A DNA stretch of 64,000 nucleotides from Brevibacterium atlanticum (GTDB taxonomy: Bacteria; Actinomycetota; Actinomycetes; Actinomycetales; Brevibacteriaceae), in assembly GCF_011617245.1 (NCBI RefSeq), contig NZ_CP050152.1, positions 3,648,503-3,712,502 on the forward strand. The letters run 5' to 3'. Positions 45,486-56,590 of this stretch are shown in pieces. The stretch's first letter is position 1. Every line of letters begins with the position of its first letter. The notes beneath the pieces are model-generated. The model was not told where the DNA came from, ran no database searches, and saw only the letters and a program-made list of their open reading frames with translations. The translations under genes and the position numbers were made by a program.

Positions 45486-47210
45486 ATGTCGAAGTTCGAT
45501 GTCGTCGAGGCGTCCATCGCCGACCTGAGAGCCGCCCTCGAAGATGGCAGCACCACCTCGGTGGAGCTCGTCGAGGCCTACCAGGACCGGATCGCCGCCT
45601 TCGACGGCCCCGACACCGAGACCCGGCTCAACTCCGTGATCGTGGCCAACCCGCAGGCCCTCGCCGAGGCGGCCGCCTCCGACGAGCGGCGAGCGCGCGG
45701 TGAGGTGCTCGGCCCCCTCGATGGGATCCCGTACACCGCAAAAGACTCATACATGGTCGCCGGTCTCACCGTCGCGTCCGGGTCCCCGGCGTTTGCCGAC
45801 CTCGTCGCGCAGAAGGATGCGTCCACGATCGAACGGCTGCGCGCCGGCGGGGCGATCTGCCTGGGCCTGACGAACATGCCGCCGATGGCCAATGGCGGAA
45901 TGCAACGCGGACTCTACGGTCGCGCCGAGAGCCCGTATAGCGCCGACTGGCTGACCAGCGCCTTCGCCTCCGGATCGTCGAACGGATCGGGCACGGCGAC
46001 GACGGCGAGCTTCGCGGCCTTCGGCCTCGGAGAGGAGACCTGGTCCTCCGGTCGGGCACCGGCTTCGCACAATGCGCTCATCGCCTACACGCCGTCCCGC
46101 GGGGTCATCAGCGTGCGCGGAAACTGGCCGCTCGTACCCACCATGGACGTCGTCGTTCCCCACACCCGCACGATGGCCGACCTCATCGAAGTCCTCGACG
46201 TCATCGTCGGCGACGACACCGAGACCCGCGGGGACTTCTGGCGAGTGCAACCGTGGGTGACTATCCCGCAGGCCAGTGCCGTGCGCCCGGACTCGTATGC
46301 CTCTCTGCTGCCGAGCAGCGCCGAGGCGGCCCGCTCGATTCTCGCCGGCAAGCGTCTCGGAGTGCCGCGGATGTACATCAACGCCGATGAGGAGGCCGGG
46401 ACGAATCCGGACGGCGGCATCGGCGGACCCACGGGCCGACGGATCGACACCCGCGCCTCGGTGATCGAGGCGTGGGAGGCCGCACGGGCCGATCTCGAAG
46501 CCGCCGGCGCCGAGGTGGTCGAGACGGATTTCCCTGTCGTGAGCAATTACGAGGGCGACCGCCTCGGCGCTCCGACGATCAGCACCCGCGGACTCGTCAG
46601 TCCTGAGTACCTCGATAGGGAGATCAACGACCTCTCATCGTGGGCGTGGGACGATTTCCTCTCCGCGAACGGGGACCCGAACCTCAATTCCCTCGCCGAG
46701 GTGGACGGAGCGTCGATCTTCCCCCACCCGGCGGGCGCGCTGCCCGACCGGTACACGGGCTTCGACGATGACATCGCCACCTACCCCGAGCAGGTGCGGA
46801 CCAACGGATACACGACGATCACGGACATTCCGGAGCTCGAAGCCGGTGTACGCGGTCTCGAGGAGACCCGCCGAATCGACCTCGAGGAGTGGATGGACGC
46901 CAACGGCCTCGATGCGGTGATCTTCCCGGCGATGGCCGATGTGGGACCGGCGGATATGGACGTCGACGAGGCCTCGGCTGATCTCGGATGGCGCAACGGC
47001 ACCTGGGTGGCCAACGGCAACCTCGTACCCCGTCACCTCGGCATCCCTTCCGTGACGGTGCCGATGGGCACGATGGCCGACATCGGGATCCCGGTGGGCC
47101 TGACGATCGCCGGCCGCGGCTGGGACGATTCTTCGCTCATCGAGATCGCCGCAGCCTTCGAAGCCACCGGCGACCGGCGGACGGTGCCGCCGCGGACTCC
47201 GCGGCTGTAG
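45486..47210 (+). CDS. Amidase signature-family hydrolase
   Basis: 574 residues from ATG 45486, six bases after GGAGG; the ATG at 45480 overlaps the ribosome site. The Ser-cisSer-Lys triad context is visible: IPYTAKDSYMVAGL (Lys), FASGSSNGSGTATTA (cis-Ser) and GLGEETWSSGRAPASHNALI (nucleophile loop, in the place of the usual GxDTGGSIRxPA). Cytoplasmic enzyme splitting C-N bonds of amides or related compounds; substrate unknown. The nucleophile loop is atypical. Confidence 0.88.
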   Translation: MSKFDVVEASIADLRAALEDGSTTSVELVEAYQDRIAAFDGPDTETRLNSVIVANPQALAEAAASDERRARGEVLGPLDGIPYTAKDSYMVAGLTVASGSPAFADLVAQKDASTIERLRAGGAICLGLTNMPPMANGGMQRGLYGRAESPYSADWLTSAFASGSSNGSGTATTASFAAFGLGEETWSSGRAPASHNALIAYTPSRGVISVRGNWPLVPTMDVVVPHTRTMADLIEVLDVIVGDDTETRGDFWRVQPWVTIPQASAVRPDSYASLLPSSAEAARSILAGKRLGVPRMYINADEEAGTNPDGGIGGPTGRRIDTRASVIEAWEAARADLEAAGAEVVETDFPVVSNYEGDRLGAPTISTRGLVSPEYLDREINDLSSWAWDDFLSANGDPNLNSLAEVDGASIFPHPAGALPDRYTGFDDDIATYPEQVRTNGYTTITDIPELEAGVRGLEETRRIDLEEWMDANGLDAVIFPAMADVGPADMDVDEASADLGWRNGTWVANGNLVPRHLGIPSVTVPMGTMADIGIPVGLTIAGRGWDDSSLIEIAAAFEATGDRRTVPPRTPRL

Positions 47211-47260
47211 GACTCCGCCGCAGACCCCGCAGCCGTGGAACTTCACGACTGGAAGCCCGT

Positions 47261-47992
47261 TCAGTCCCCGGCTTCCAGCTCCCGCCGGCGTCTCGCGGCG
47301 TCACGCAGCTGCATCCACCCGGCGAGGATGAACCACACGAGGAACGGGTAGGCGGCGACGCGTTCGATGATGCCGATCGGCAGGCCCCACTCCTCGGGGA
47401 GGGCCATGAGCAGGGTTCCGACGAGCCCGAACACTGCCAGTCCGGTCGTCAGAACGCCGAATTCGACGCGCCCGATCCACCGCCTCTCTGGCCACCGGAT
47501 CAGCGCGATGCCTGCTGCCAGCAGGCCGAGGTTCTGCACCGCGGCGCCGCCGAAGCCGAATACAGCATGGGTGGTGGGGTCGATATCGGCCGGGACCATT
47601 CCGGTTCCGGCCAACAGGATGCCGCCGCCGGCGAGCAGGAACGACCCGCATCGACCCCAGACGGTCGGGGCGATCCAGTCGTGCCAGACGAAGGCGATGA
47701 TCCCCAGCATCGCCCCAGCCATGATGGACACGCCGTTGACCAACGGATGAGCCGGTGAGCACACTTCGATCGGTGATTCGGCGTCACCCCACTCCCCGCA
47801 TCCGGTCATGCCCAGGTGGCTGATCGACTGCTGCGCGAAGGAATAGGAGCCCTCGGAGACCAGGGCTGCGGGGATCTCGATGAGGATGGCGAGCGCTCCG
47901 GCGAGCACAGCGAGCAGTGCCCACACCCGCTCGGGTTTGGGCGAAACGCGAATGGTGCCGGACCCGGCCACCTCGGTCCCTCCGTGCGACAA
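47261..47992 (-). CDS. DUF998-family membrane protein
   Basis: 243 residues with about six membrane segments. The family pattern YSFAQQSISHLGMT, then AGTGMVPADIDPTTHAVFG and a C-terminal IIERVAAYPFLVWFILAG are recognisable DUF998 features. Function unknown. Convergent with the amidase gene 50 bases away; no strong hairpin between them. Confidence 0.8.
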   Translation of the reverse strand: MSHGGTEVAGSGTIRVSPKPERVWALLAVLAGALAILIEIPAALVSEGSYSFAQQSISHLGMTGCGEWGDAESPIEVCSPAHPLVNGVSIMAGAMLGIIAFVWHDWIAPTVWGRCGSFLLAGGGILLAGTGMVPADIDPTTHAVFGFGGAAVQNLGLLAAGIALIRWPERRWIGRVEFGVLTTGLAVFGLVGTLLMALPEEWGLPIGIIERVAAYPFLVWFILAGWMQLRDAARRRRELEAGD

Positions 47993-48094
47993 CCTCGGAT
48001 GTCGTTCACGCTATCACCGCAGCAGCCTGAAACCTTCCGGTGATCCTGTCGGACCCCTGGCGTGTCGTGCCTTCGAGATGGAACAGTATTGTCC

Positions 48095-48868
48095 ATGGTC
48101 GATTACACGGTTCTCGCCGAACGCGCCTTCACTCTGCTCCAGGGACATCACCAGGACGATCCGCTCGTGCTGCCGACCGTCTGGGATGCTTGGTCGGCCC
48201 GCGCGATGGTCGACGTCGGGTTCAACGCCCTGAGCATCGGCTCCCACCCACTGGCCGACTCCCTCGGACACGAGGACGGGGAGAACATGACGCTCGACCA
48301 AGCGCTCGAGGGGATCTCAAGGATCACCTCGGCGGTGGATGTTCCGGTCACCGCGGACCTCGAATCCGGCTACGACACCCCCGCTCCTGAGCTCATCTCC
48401 GGCCTCCTCGAGGCCGGCGCCGTGGGTGTGAACATCGAGGACACCGTGCACAGCCGGGGCAGCATGCGCAGCCCCGAGGAGCACGCCGAGTACATCTGGA
48501 GCCTGCGCCAAGCCGCCGAGGCCCAACGCGTGCACGTGGTCATCAATGCCCGCACGGACGTGTTCAAATACCCTGGCGACTTCGACGATCCCACCGCCGA
48601 GGTGGTCCGACGTCTCCGTCTGTGCACTGAAGCCGGCGCGGACTCCGTCTACCCCGTACGACTTCCCGATACAGGCACTCTCAAGTCGATCCTCGCGCAG
48701 ATCACTCTGCCGCTCAATGTCACCGCCCACCCGATCAAAGGCGCGGTGCCCGAAGAACTCGACCTCGCTCAGCTCTCTGAGCTCGGGGTCGGGCGCGTGA
48801 CCTTCGGTCCGCTTCTGCAGGCGGCGCTGACCGACTGCTTCGCGGATTTCACGCGCGCCTGGCAGTAG
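48095..48868 (+). CDS. Isocitrate lyase / PEP mutase superfamily protein
   Basis: 257 residues from ATG 48095; an upstream GTG at 48062 is the alternative, and neither has a strong ribosome site. The barrel motifs are PTVWDAWSARAMVDVGF, VTADLESGYD (metal Asp and Glu), VGVNIEDTVHS and VINARTDVF. The KKCGH catalytic cysteine motif of true isocitrate lyases is absent, so it is of the 2-methylisocitrate-lyase/carboxyphosphonoenolpyruvate-mutase-like group. Substrate unknown. Confidence 0.85.
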   Translation: MVDYTVLAERAFTLLQGHHQDDPLVLPTVWDAWSARAMVDVGFNALSIGSHPLADSLGHEDGENMTLDQALEGISRITSAVDVPVTADLESGYDTPAPELISGLLEAGAVGVNIEDTVHSRGSMRSPEEHAEYIWSLRQAAEAQRVHVVINARTDVFKYPGDFDDPTAEVVRRLRLCTEAGADSVYPVRLPDTGTLKSILAQITLPLNVTAHPIKGAVPEELDLAQLSELGVGRVTFGPLLQAALTDCFADFTRAWQ

Positions 48869-48935
48869 GGTCATCCCCCTGCTGTCGGCACCGACAACTG
48901 CAACTCACCTCAACACCGCCGCAAGAGGAGACGCA

Positions 48936-49697
48936 ATGCCTGCCAACCCCCGTGAAGGCCAGCCCATCTGGATTGACTATGTCTGTCAGGACTTCGAAGC
49001 CGGTCAGAACTTCTACACCCAGCTCTTCGGTTGGGAATTCACCGACCAGGGCCCTGATTTCGGCCACTACAACATGATCACGAAGGACGGTCATCCCGTC
49101 GGCGGTGCCATGCGAGCCATGAACATGGACGGCACCCCGAGCCCGGAGATGCCCACGGCTTGGTCGACGTACCTGCACACGGGCGACATCGCCCGCGTCC
49201 ACCAGGCAGCACTGGACGCGGGTGCTGCGGATGTCGTCGGCCCCATGCCTGTCGGTCCGCTCGGTCAGATGGCTGTCGTCGTCGATCCGACGGGATCGCC
49301 CATCGGGATGTGGCAGCCCGGTGAGTTCTCCGGCTTCGATACTCCGCTCACCCCCGGAACCCCCGTGTGGTTCGAACTGATGACGACGAACTACGAGGCG
49401 GCGAACGAGTTCTACCGGGATGTCTTCTCCTTCGACATCACTGAGATGGAAGGATACCCGTACGCCACCCACGGGGCCGACGAGGAAGCTGTCGCAGGAA
49501 TCTTTGATGCCAGCGAATGGGCACAGAATTCCTATTGGCGCACCTACATCAACGTCGAGGACGTCGACGCCACGGCGGCGAAGGTCGCCGAACTCGGCGG
49601 CACGGTCCTCGCCGGCCCCGAAAGCTCACCCTATGGCCGAATCGCCACTGTCGCCGATCCCGAGGGAGCGACGCTCCAGCTCCAGCAGAATCCGTAG
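48936..49697 (+). CDS. Two-domain VOC (glyoxalase/bleomycin-resistance fold) protein
   Basis: 253 residues made of two VOC modules (about 1-120 and 130-253). Module starts are GQPIWIDYVCQDFEAGQNFY and GTPVWFELMTTNYEAANEFY; both end in a TDPTGS- or ADPEGA-type strand. Sequence resembles the tandem VOC proteins of actinomycetes with unknown substrates. The start has GAGGAG five bases before it. Confidence 0.85.
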   Translation: MPANPREGQPIWIDYVCQDFEAGQNFYTQLFGWEFTDQGPDFGHYNMITKDGHPVGGAMRAMNMDGTPSPEMPTAWSTYLHTGDIARVHQAALDAGAADVVGPMPVGPLGQMAVVVDPTGSPIGMWQPGEFSGFDTPLTPGTPVWFELMTTNYEAANEFYRDVFSFDITEMEGYPYATHGADEEAVAGIFDASEWAQNSYWRTYINVEDVDATAAKVAELGGTVLAGPESSPYGRIATVADPEGATLQLQQNP

Positions 49698-49705
49698 GCC
49701 CGGGT

Positions 49706-51835
<2,130 letters not shown>

Positions 51836-51920
51836 GGGCCCAGTTTAGGTCGAGGCACTGACGCAGCCTGCCCGGAGCAGCACACAGGACTCAGCAGACA
51901 CCGCTCGTCCTGCCACACCG

Positions 51921-51973
51921 GGTGGGCGAAATGGTCGGGGGTCATCAAGAATTTTCCGACCATTCTGCCCACC
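51921..51973 (-). terminator. Long imperfect hairpin downstream of the small exporter gene
   Basis: GGTGGGCGAAATGGTCGG (51921-51938) pairs with 51956-51973 at 16 of 18 positions, loop 17 bases. It lies between the end of the exporter gene (52053) and the start of the RecQ gene, both leftward. Confidence 0.6.
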
Positions 51974-52010
51974 GAAGGGTGTCACAGAACCGTCCCGTCA
52001 GTGGGGCGAA

Positions 52011-52038
52011 ATGACCTCGAGGCCCGCCGACCGCGCCG
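52011..52038 (-). repeat. Remnant of a vapC 3' end (28-base near-copy of 53308-53335)
   Basis: 25 of 28 bases match the vapC tail at 53308-53335. Read on the minus strand it gives AARSAGLEVISPH and a stop, against AARSVGLEVIAPR in the intact gene, and no start or body is present. Confidence 0.65.
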
Positions 52039-52052
52039 CTTACCGCGGGAAC

Positions 52053-52526
52053 TCAGCGCAGCGCAAGCTCGATGCCCAGGGTCGCGAGCACTCCGAAGAG
52101 CACACCCCAGAGGATGATCGAGATGATCTGCCAGAAGGCCACGACGTTGCGATTCGCACCGAAGCCGACCATCGCCGACGACGTGATCTGCGAAGGCAGG
52201 AGAGTCTGGCCGAGCAGCGAGACGCCCGGTACGCCGAACTTGTCGAACATGCGCTTGAGCCGCTGCCGCTTCGGCTTCTCCTCGACCTCCTTGTTCTTCG
52301 TCGCCTTGTCGCGGATCGCTCCTGCTCCATAGACGAAGATCAGCATCGAGACGACGTTGCCGATGACTGCAACGAGGATAGCGACAACAGGGTGGAGGCC
52401 GATAGCGACACCGATGACCGCACCGAAGTAGGACTCGACGAACGGGATCGCGGAGGCGAGCATGACACCCACCCACTGCAGCCAGTCGGGGAAGGATGCG
52501 GCGAAGTTCTGGATGCTCTCGATCAT
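52053..52526 (-). CDS. Small multidrug-export-type membrane protein
   Basis: 157 residues from ATG 52526 (MIESIQNFAASFPDWLQWVG); the open frame reaches upstream. About four membrane segments, with VESYFGAVIGVAIGLHP, GVPGVSLLGQTLLPSQITSS and a C-terminal WGVLFGVLATLGIELALR. This matches the 'small multi-drug export' family (PF06695); activity is unproven. It is divergent from a TetR regulator, which is a common exporter arrangement. Confidence 0.75.
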   Translation of the reverse strand: MIESIQNFAASFPDWLQWVGVMLASAIPFVESYFGAVIGVAIGLHPVVAILVAVIGNVVSMLIFVYGAGAIRDKATKNKEVEEKPKRQRLKRMFDKFGVPGVSLLGQTLLPSQITSSAMVGFGANRNVVAFWQIISIILWGVLFGVLATLGIELALR

Positions 52527-52598
52527 GGGGCTCAGCTTTCGTCTCGGGGCCTCTGGTCGTTCGGGCACTCTATGGTTCGAACGCCGCACCTGATTGCT

Positions 52599-52627
52599 AG
52601 TACAGCGTGCTAGTACGTTGTACTATA
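52599..52627. promoter_or_regulatory. TAGTAC repeats and palindrome, probable TetR operator
   Basis: TAGTACA (52599), then the perfect palindrome TAGTACGTTGTACTA (52612-52626). The repeats occupy the divergent promoter of the exporter and the TetR gene. Confidence 0.7.
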
Positions 52628-52672
52628 CACTGAGCGAAACTAGAGCTGTCAAGGGCGGAGCAGGGAGGACGA

Positions 52673-53254
52673 ATGTCGAAGCGAGACGACATCATCGCCG
52701 CCGCGATCAGGCTGGCCGAGGGCTCGGAACCCGGGAAGGCGAACCTCAGCGTGCGCGCGGTCGCGCAGGAAGCGGGCGTCGGAGCATCAACGTTGCGCCA
52801 CTACTTCCCGACACAGTCCGATCTCCACGAGGCGGTTGCGCGCAAGTCGATCGACACCGTCATCAATGACTTCTCGATCGATGATTCGTCGATCGATCCC
52901 GTCGATCGCCTCTACGAGTGCTGCGCTCAGTTCCTGCCGACTCATGAGCATCGGGATATCCAGCTCGAGGTCTGGTTCTCCATGCACCTGCGCGCACTCG
53001 GACCCGAGCCGCGCGCAGTTTCAAGGCGACTCCTCGAGCACGGGCACACGGTCACTTATGACAGCATGCACCAATGGCTGAACCAGCTCGCCGACGAAGG
53101 GCACATCGCCACAGACGAGGTGGCTCCGATCGCAAAGGCACTCTTCACGACCATCGACGGCATCGCCCTGCATTCGATCATCACGCCGGAGACCATGACT
53201 GTCGACGTCGCACACGCGCAGCTCAGGTGGACGATTGAGAAGCTCCTCAGCTGA
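52673..53254 (+). CDS. TetR-family transcriptional regulator
   Basis: 193 residues. The N-terminal HTH is NLSVRAVAQEAGVGASTLRHYFPTQSDL (about 23-50). The helical ligand domain follows (about 60-190). The start is preceded by AGGGAGGAC. Divergent from the small exporter gene (147 bases, with a palindromic operator), which it probably represses along with itself. Confidence 0.9.
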   Translation: MSKRDDIIAAAIRLAEGSEPGKANLSVRAVAQEAGVGASTLRHYFPTQSDLHEAVARKSIDTVINDFSIDDSSIDPVDRLYECCAQFLPTHEHRDIQLEVWFSMHLRALGPEPRAVSRRLLEHGHTVTYDSMHQWLNQLADEGHIATDEVAPIAKALFTTIDGIALHSIITPETMTVDVAHAQLRWTIEKLLS

Positions 53255-53294
53255 GCGCGACGAATGATCAGTACCGTGGAACAGATTCACCCAG

Positions 53295-53690
53295 TCAGCG
53301 AGGAGCGATGACCTCGAGGCCCACCGACCGTGCTGCCTCCTCGAGACGCTTGTCATAGGTCAGAAGGGCATCGACGTCCAGTCGCAGCGCGGCCTCCAGG
53401 TGTAGCGCATCGAGGCTCCGCAGATACGGCATGGGCAAAAGTCCGGCCGAGCGAAACACCGCCCGATCGAGAGCTGCGATGGAGACTCCTCCTAGGAGCA
53501 CAGAGACTTCTGCCTGATCACGCTCCTCTCGCACGGCCATCCGACGCAGTTCGGTTTCGAGTAGGTCGCTCGACACGAGTTCGGCTGAGGTTCCATTCAG
53601 CCAGTCGACCAGAGCGTCGGACTCCGCTTGAGCCACAAGAAGGGCCCCGAGTGCAGAGGTGTCAACGTAAACGATCGACGGGTCGCTCAC
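53295..53690 (-). CDS. VapC-type PIN-domain toxin
   Basis: 131 residues. PIN-fold acidic residues are visible: YVDTSALGALLV (Asp), ETELRRM (Glu), LRSLDALHLEAAL (Asp) and LLTYDKRLEEAA (Asp). VapC toxins are Mg-dependent endoribonucleases. Starts by overlapping the antitoxin gene by 4 bases. It has a normal length. Confidence 0.92.
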   Translation of the reverse strand: MSDPSIVYVDTSALGALLVAQAESDALVDWLNGTSAELVSSDLLETELRRMAVREERDQAEVSVLLGGVSIAALDRAVFRSAGLLPMPYLRSLDALHLEAALRLDVDALLTYDKRLEEAARSVGLEVIAPR

Positions 53691-53968
53691 AGACGCTCCT
53701 CACGGAGCTCGTCGATGATCTCCGTCATGGCGCGGTTGTCCGTCGACGGCCGGCGATCACGCACGGTCCAGCCACCCACCCTTTTGGCCGGTCGAGCGAT
53801 CGTCAGCCGAGGAGCAGGGGCGTCTAAAGGCACGATGCGGCCGACCGGCACACCCCGGTTGGTCAGCACGAACGATTGCCCTTCACTGACTGCGCGAAGG
53901 ACCCTCCCGGACTCATTGCGCAGCTCACGTTGCGAAAGACTTTCGGCCTGCGCTCCCTCTGCATTCAT
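53687..53968 (-). CDS. VapB-type (Phd/YefM-like) antitoxin
   Basis: 93 residues. The N-terminal part SLSQRELRNESGRVLRAVSE and GQSFVLTNRGVPVGRIVPLD form the Phd/YefM-type DNA-binding fold; the basic, less ordered C-terminus would bind the VapC toxin. First gene of the pair, with a 16-base palindrome (53978-53993) immediately upstream for autoregulation. Confidence 0.9.
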   Translation of the reverse strand: MNAEGAQAESLSQRELRNESGRVLRAVSEGQSFVLTNRGVPVGRIVPLDAPAPRLTIARPAKRVGGWTVRDRRPSTDNRAMTEIIDELREERL

Positions 53969-53977
53969 CAGTCAAGA

Positions 53978-53993
53978 GTAGCACTGGTGCTAC
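53978..53993. promoter_or_regulatory. VapBC operator palindrome
   Basis: GTAGCACTGGTGCTAC, a perfect palindrome of 7-base arms around TG, 10 bases upstream of the antitoxin start; typical of Phd-type autoregulation. Confidence 0.7.
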
Positions 53994-54047
53994 ATGCTTG
54001 GTAAGAGCCCGGGCGGTTCTTCCACGAGTCAATTCCGCGAGGGCACA

Positions 54048-54275
54048 TCAAGCCAACATGTCCTGCAGCTGTGCACCACCCACGAGGTGGAGATGCGGAT
54101 GCAGAATCCGCTGGTTGGTGTCGAGGCCGAGGTTCCACGCCAATCGAAATCCCCGCCTCTGCAGTCCACGCTCGGCCGCCAGCTGGGACGCAGTCTTCAT
54201 CAGCCGAGCAACTGATTCTGGTTCAGAACTGAGGCAGCTGGGCAGGTCTTTGCAGTACGCTCGCAGGTACCCCAC
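54048..54275 (-). CDS. Short HIT-domain-like protein or C-terminal HIT fragment
   Basis: 75 residues. Contains RRGFRLAWNLGLDTNQRILH and PHLHLVGGAQLQD, the end of a histidine-triad fold (HxHxH with LxGG). The usual N-terminal half (Cys and acidic part) is missing, so it is either a compact family member or a truncated gene. No strong ribosome site was found. Confidence 0.5.
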   Translation of the reverse strand: MGYLRAYCKDLPSCLSSEPESVARLMKTASQLAAERGLQRRGFRLAWNLGLDTNQRILHPHLHLVGGAQLQDMLA

Positions 54276-54300
54276 CGAACCGAACCGTTAGGTTGGAACC

Positions 54301-54762
54301 ATGTCCAAAGATGCACAGACATTCCAGATGCCGTTCACCCCCACCCCACGAAACTTCATCGGGTTTCCGATGCCTCCATCCGTCCCGAAGGGCATGCGCC
54401 TCGAATTGAGCCGTTCCCGAATTCGCCCCGGCCAAGAAGACACCTTCGATGAGTGGATGGGCATGCTCAACAGCAGGCCCGAAGAACTGCAGGAAAGCCT
54501 TCCCGCTGAACGGCAGGTATTCGAAGCGACATTTCGTCACATCGAAGCAGACGGTTCCACATGGATCTATCACCTCTCACTCATGGGCGAAGACGGGCTT
54601 GGCAACGACGAATCAATACCCATCGACGCCGCGCACGTCGCCTACAGCAAGAGGGCGAAGGAACCCGGGTGGGAAGAACTCGAGCCGCAATTCATGCTGA
54701 CACCCGCCCCATTACTCGAATCGATGAAACGTTATGCCGAGTTCGGACAGGACAACGCTTGA
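54301..54762 (+). CDS. DUF6176-type protein of unknown function
   Basis: 153 residues, no signal or membrane segment. The core SRIRPGQEDTFDEWMGMLNS and ERQVFEATFRHIEADGSTWI suggest a ferredoxin-like fold protein related to DUF6176. Start at ATG 54301 after GGTTGGAACC. Stands alone, convergent with the LysR gene. Confidence 0.65.
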   Translation: MSKDAQTFQMPFTPTPRNFIGFPMPPSVPKGMRLELSRSRIRPGQEDTFDEWMGMLNSRPEELQESLPAERQVFEATFRHIEADGSTWIYHLSLMGEDGLGNDESIPIDAAHVAYSKRAKEPGWEELEPQFMLTPAPLLESMKRYAEFGQDNA

Positions 54763-54782
54763 CCCTAATCACACATAACCCC

Positions 54783-55706
54783 TCACCGCATCACCTCGGC
54801 TGCCGCCTTCAGCGCCGCGGTCAGTCGGGAGAGCTTGTCCGAGGCCAACGTCCAGTGATGCCAATAGAGCGGAACGTCGACCGCCGGTGAGGCAGTGATC
54901 GGGACGAGGTGATCGCCGAAGTCGTCCAGCTGCATGATCGGGATCATGCCCCAGCCGACCCCGACGGCAACGGCTGCTGCGAATTCCGTCGAGCTCGGCA
55001 CCACTGAAGTCGGCGGCACTCCCTTCACTCCCGCGGCCGCAAGGAAGTTCAACTGCAGGTCGTCGTCACGGCCGAAGTTCACCATGGGCAGGGTCGTAAG
55101 ATCCACCTCGGCGTGGGGAGTATCCCCAGTAGTGACCACTCCCCCGTGCCGTTCGAGCAGTGATCGTGTGGCCACCGCAACATAGCGCATCGACCCCAGC
55201 CGCTGCACCTGAGTGCCGTAGGCACTCGCCTCCGCCGAGGTGATCGTCCCGAGCACCTCCCCCGACGTCAGCAGCGGCAGGGCCTTGTCCTGGTCGACGA
55301 CATCGATGCGGATGACGACATCGTCCCAGGCCGCCACCTCGGCGAAGACGGGCCGGAACCATGTGGCCAGGGAGTCGGCGTTCACCCCGATCCGCAGCAC
55401 CGTCGGCTCTCGCCGCCCGTCGCGGACACCGGCTCCATCCGGAACATCAGCGGCGATCCCGTGGAGCCGGTCGAGGGCTTCGGACTCGAGCAGCTCGACC
55501 TGGCGAGCATAGCGGAGGACAGCGGTTCCCGCCTCGGTGACGGTGATCGGATTCGTCCTCCGAATGAGCACCTGCCCGAGCTTCGACTCGAGCGCGCGGA
55601 TGCGCTGACTCGCCGCCGAGGCGGTGATCCCGAGGACGAACGCGCCGCCCTCGACGGTCCCCTCGTCGACAACGGCGGCGAGCGCTTTGACATGATCGAT
55701 GTTCAT
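54783..55706 (-). CDS. LysR-family regulator of an amino-acid exporter (ArgP/LysG-like)
   Basis: 307 residues from ATG 55706 (MNIDHVKALAAVVDEG), the universal LysR start; the open frame continues upstream. HTH: GTVEGGAFVLGITASAASQR, then IRALESKLGQVLIRRTNPI. The ligand domain matches the ArgP/LysG/IciA group. Divergent from a LysE-type gene 61 bases away, so it probably activates that gene in response to basic amino acids. Confidence 0.9.
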   Translation of the reverse strand: MNIDHVKALAAVVDEGTVEGGAFVLGITASAASQRIRALESKLGQVLIRRTNPITVTEAGTAVLRYARQVELLESEALDRLHGIAADVPDGAGVRDGRREPTVLRIGVNADSLATWFRPVFAEVAAWDDVVIRIDVVDQDKALPLLTSGEVLGTITSAEASAYGTQVQRLGSMRYVAVATRSLLERHGGVVTTGDTPHAEVDLTTLPMVNFGRDDDLQLNFLAAAGVKGVPPTSVVPSSTEFAAAVAVGVGWGMIPIMQLDDFGDHLVPITASPAVDVPLYWHHWTLASDKLSRLTAALKAAAEVMR

Positions 55707-55767
55707 GAAGCAATTCTGCATCACATGAAGAGATTGTTGTTTTTCTTCATTCGTTTCGGAGCATAGT

Positions 55768-56376
55768 GTGGCCTCCGTGCTCACTCATCTCGTCTCCGGT
55801 CTGCTCGCCGGTTGGTCGCTCATCATCGCCGTCGGCCCACAGAACGCGCTCGTCCTGCGCCAGGGCATCCGACGCGAACACCTCGGCGTCGTGCTCACGA
55901 TCTGCATCCTCGCCGACGTTGTCCTCATCGGCTCGGGCACCGTGGGCATCGGTGCGATCGTCCTCCTCGCACCGTGGGCGCTCGAAGTGCTGCGCTGGCT
56001 GGGTGTGGCCTACTTACTGTGGTTCGCGTGGACGAGCCTGAAGTCTGCACGGGAGGCGAGCGGACTCAAGGCCGACACCGAACAGCGCAGTCTGCGCTCG
56101 ATCATCCTCACCACGCTCGCGCTCACCTTTCTCAACCCCGGGGTCTACCTCGACACCGTGGTCATGCTCGGCAACCTGGCCAACCAGCAGGGCCCCGGCA
56201 ACGTCTGGCCGTTCACGATCGGGGCGATGCTCGGCTCGGTGAGCTGGTTCCTCGCCATCGGCTACGGTGCCCGCGGGCTCTCGGGGTATCTGGCGCGGCC
56301 GCGTGTGTGGCAGGTCCTCGACGTCGCGATCGCCGTCGTCCTCGTCATCCTCGCCGTGCGACTGGCGCTCGGATAG
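55768..56376 (+). CDS. LysE/ArgO-family amino-acid exporter
   Basis: 202 residues starting at GTG 55768 (GGAG six bases before). About five or six membrane segments; the family motif GWSLIIAVGPQNALVLRQGI (about 15-34) and a later LTFLNPGVYLDTVVMLG are clear. Exports L-lysine or L-arginine using the membrane potential. Regulated, by inference, by the divergent LysR-type gene. Confidence 0.93.
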   Translation: MASVLTHLVSGLLAGWSLIIAVGPQNALVLRQGIRREHLGVVLTICILADVVLIGSGTVGIGAIVLLAPWALEVLRWLGVAYLLWFAWTSLKSAREASGLKADTEQRSLRSIILTTLALTFLNPGVYLDTVVMLGNLANQQGPGNVWPFTIGAMLGSVSWFLAIGYGARGLSGYLARPRVWQVLDVAIAVVLVILAVRLALG

Positions 56377-56590
56377 GATGCGGCGGGGCGCTGGCGAGAC
56401 GGGATGCCCAGCGGAGTTCCGGACGATGCGTGCGGATTTCAGGCTGCGATTCCCGCACGGAATGACCTGAACTCGGCCAGCGGATCGGATTCCTCGCCTC
56501 GCACCCGGTTGTTTGGTCGATCCGCCACGATTCCCTCGCTCGGATCACGGTGGATCGACCAGACAATCCGCCGAGGTGACCCGCCACCTC

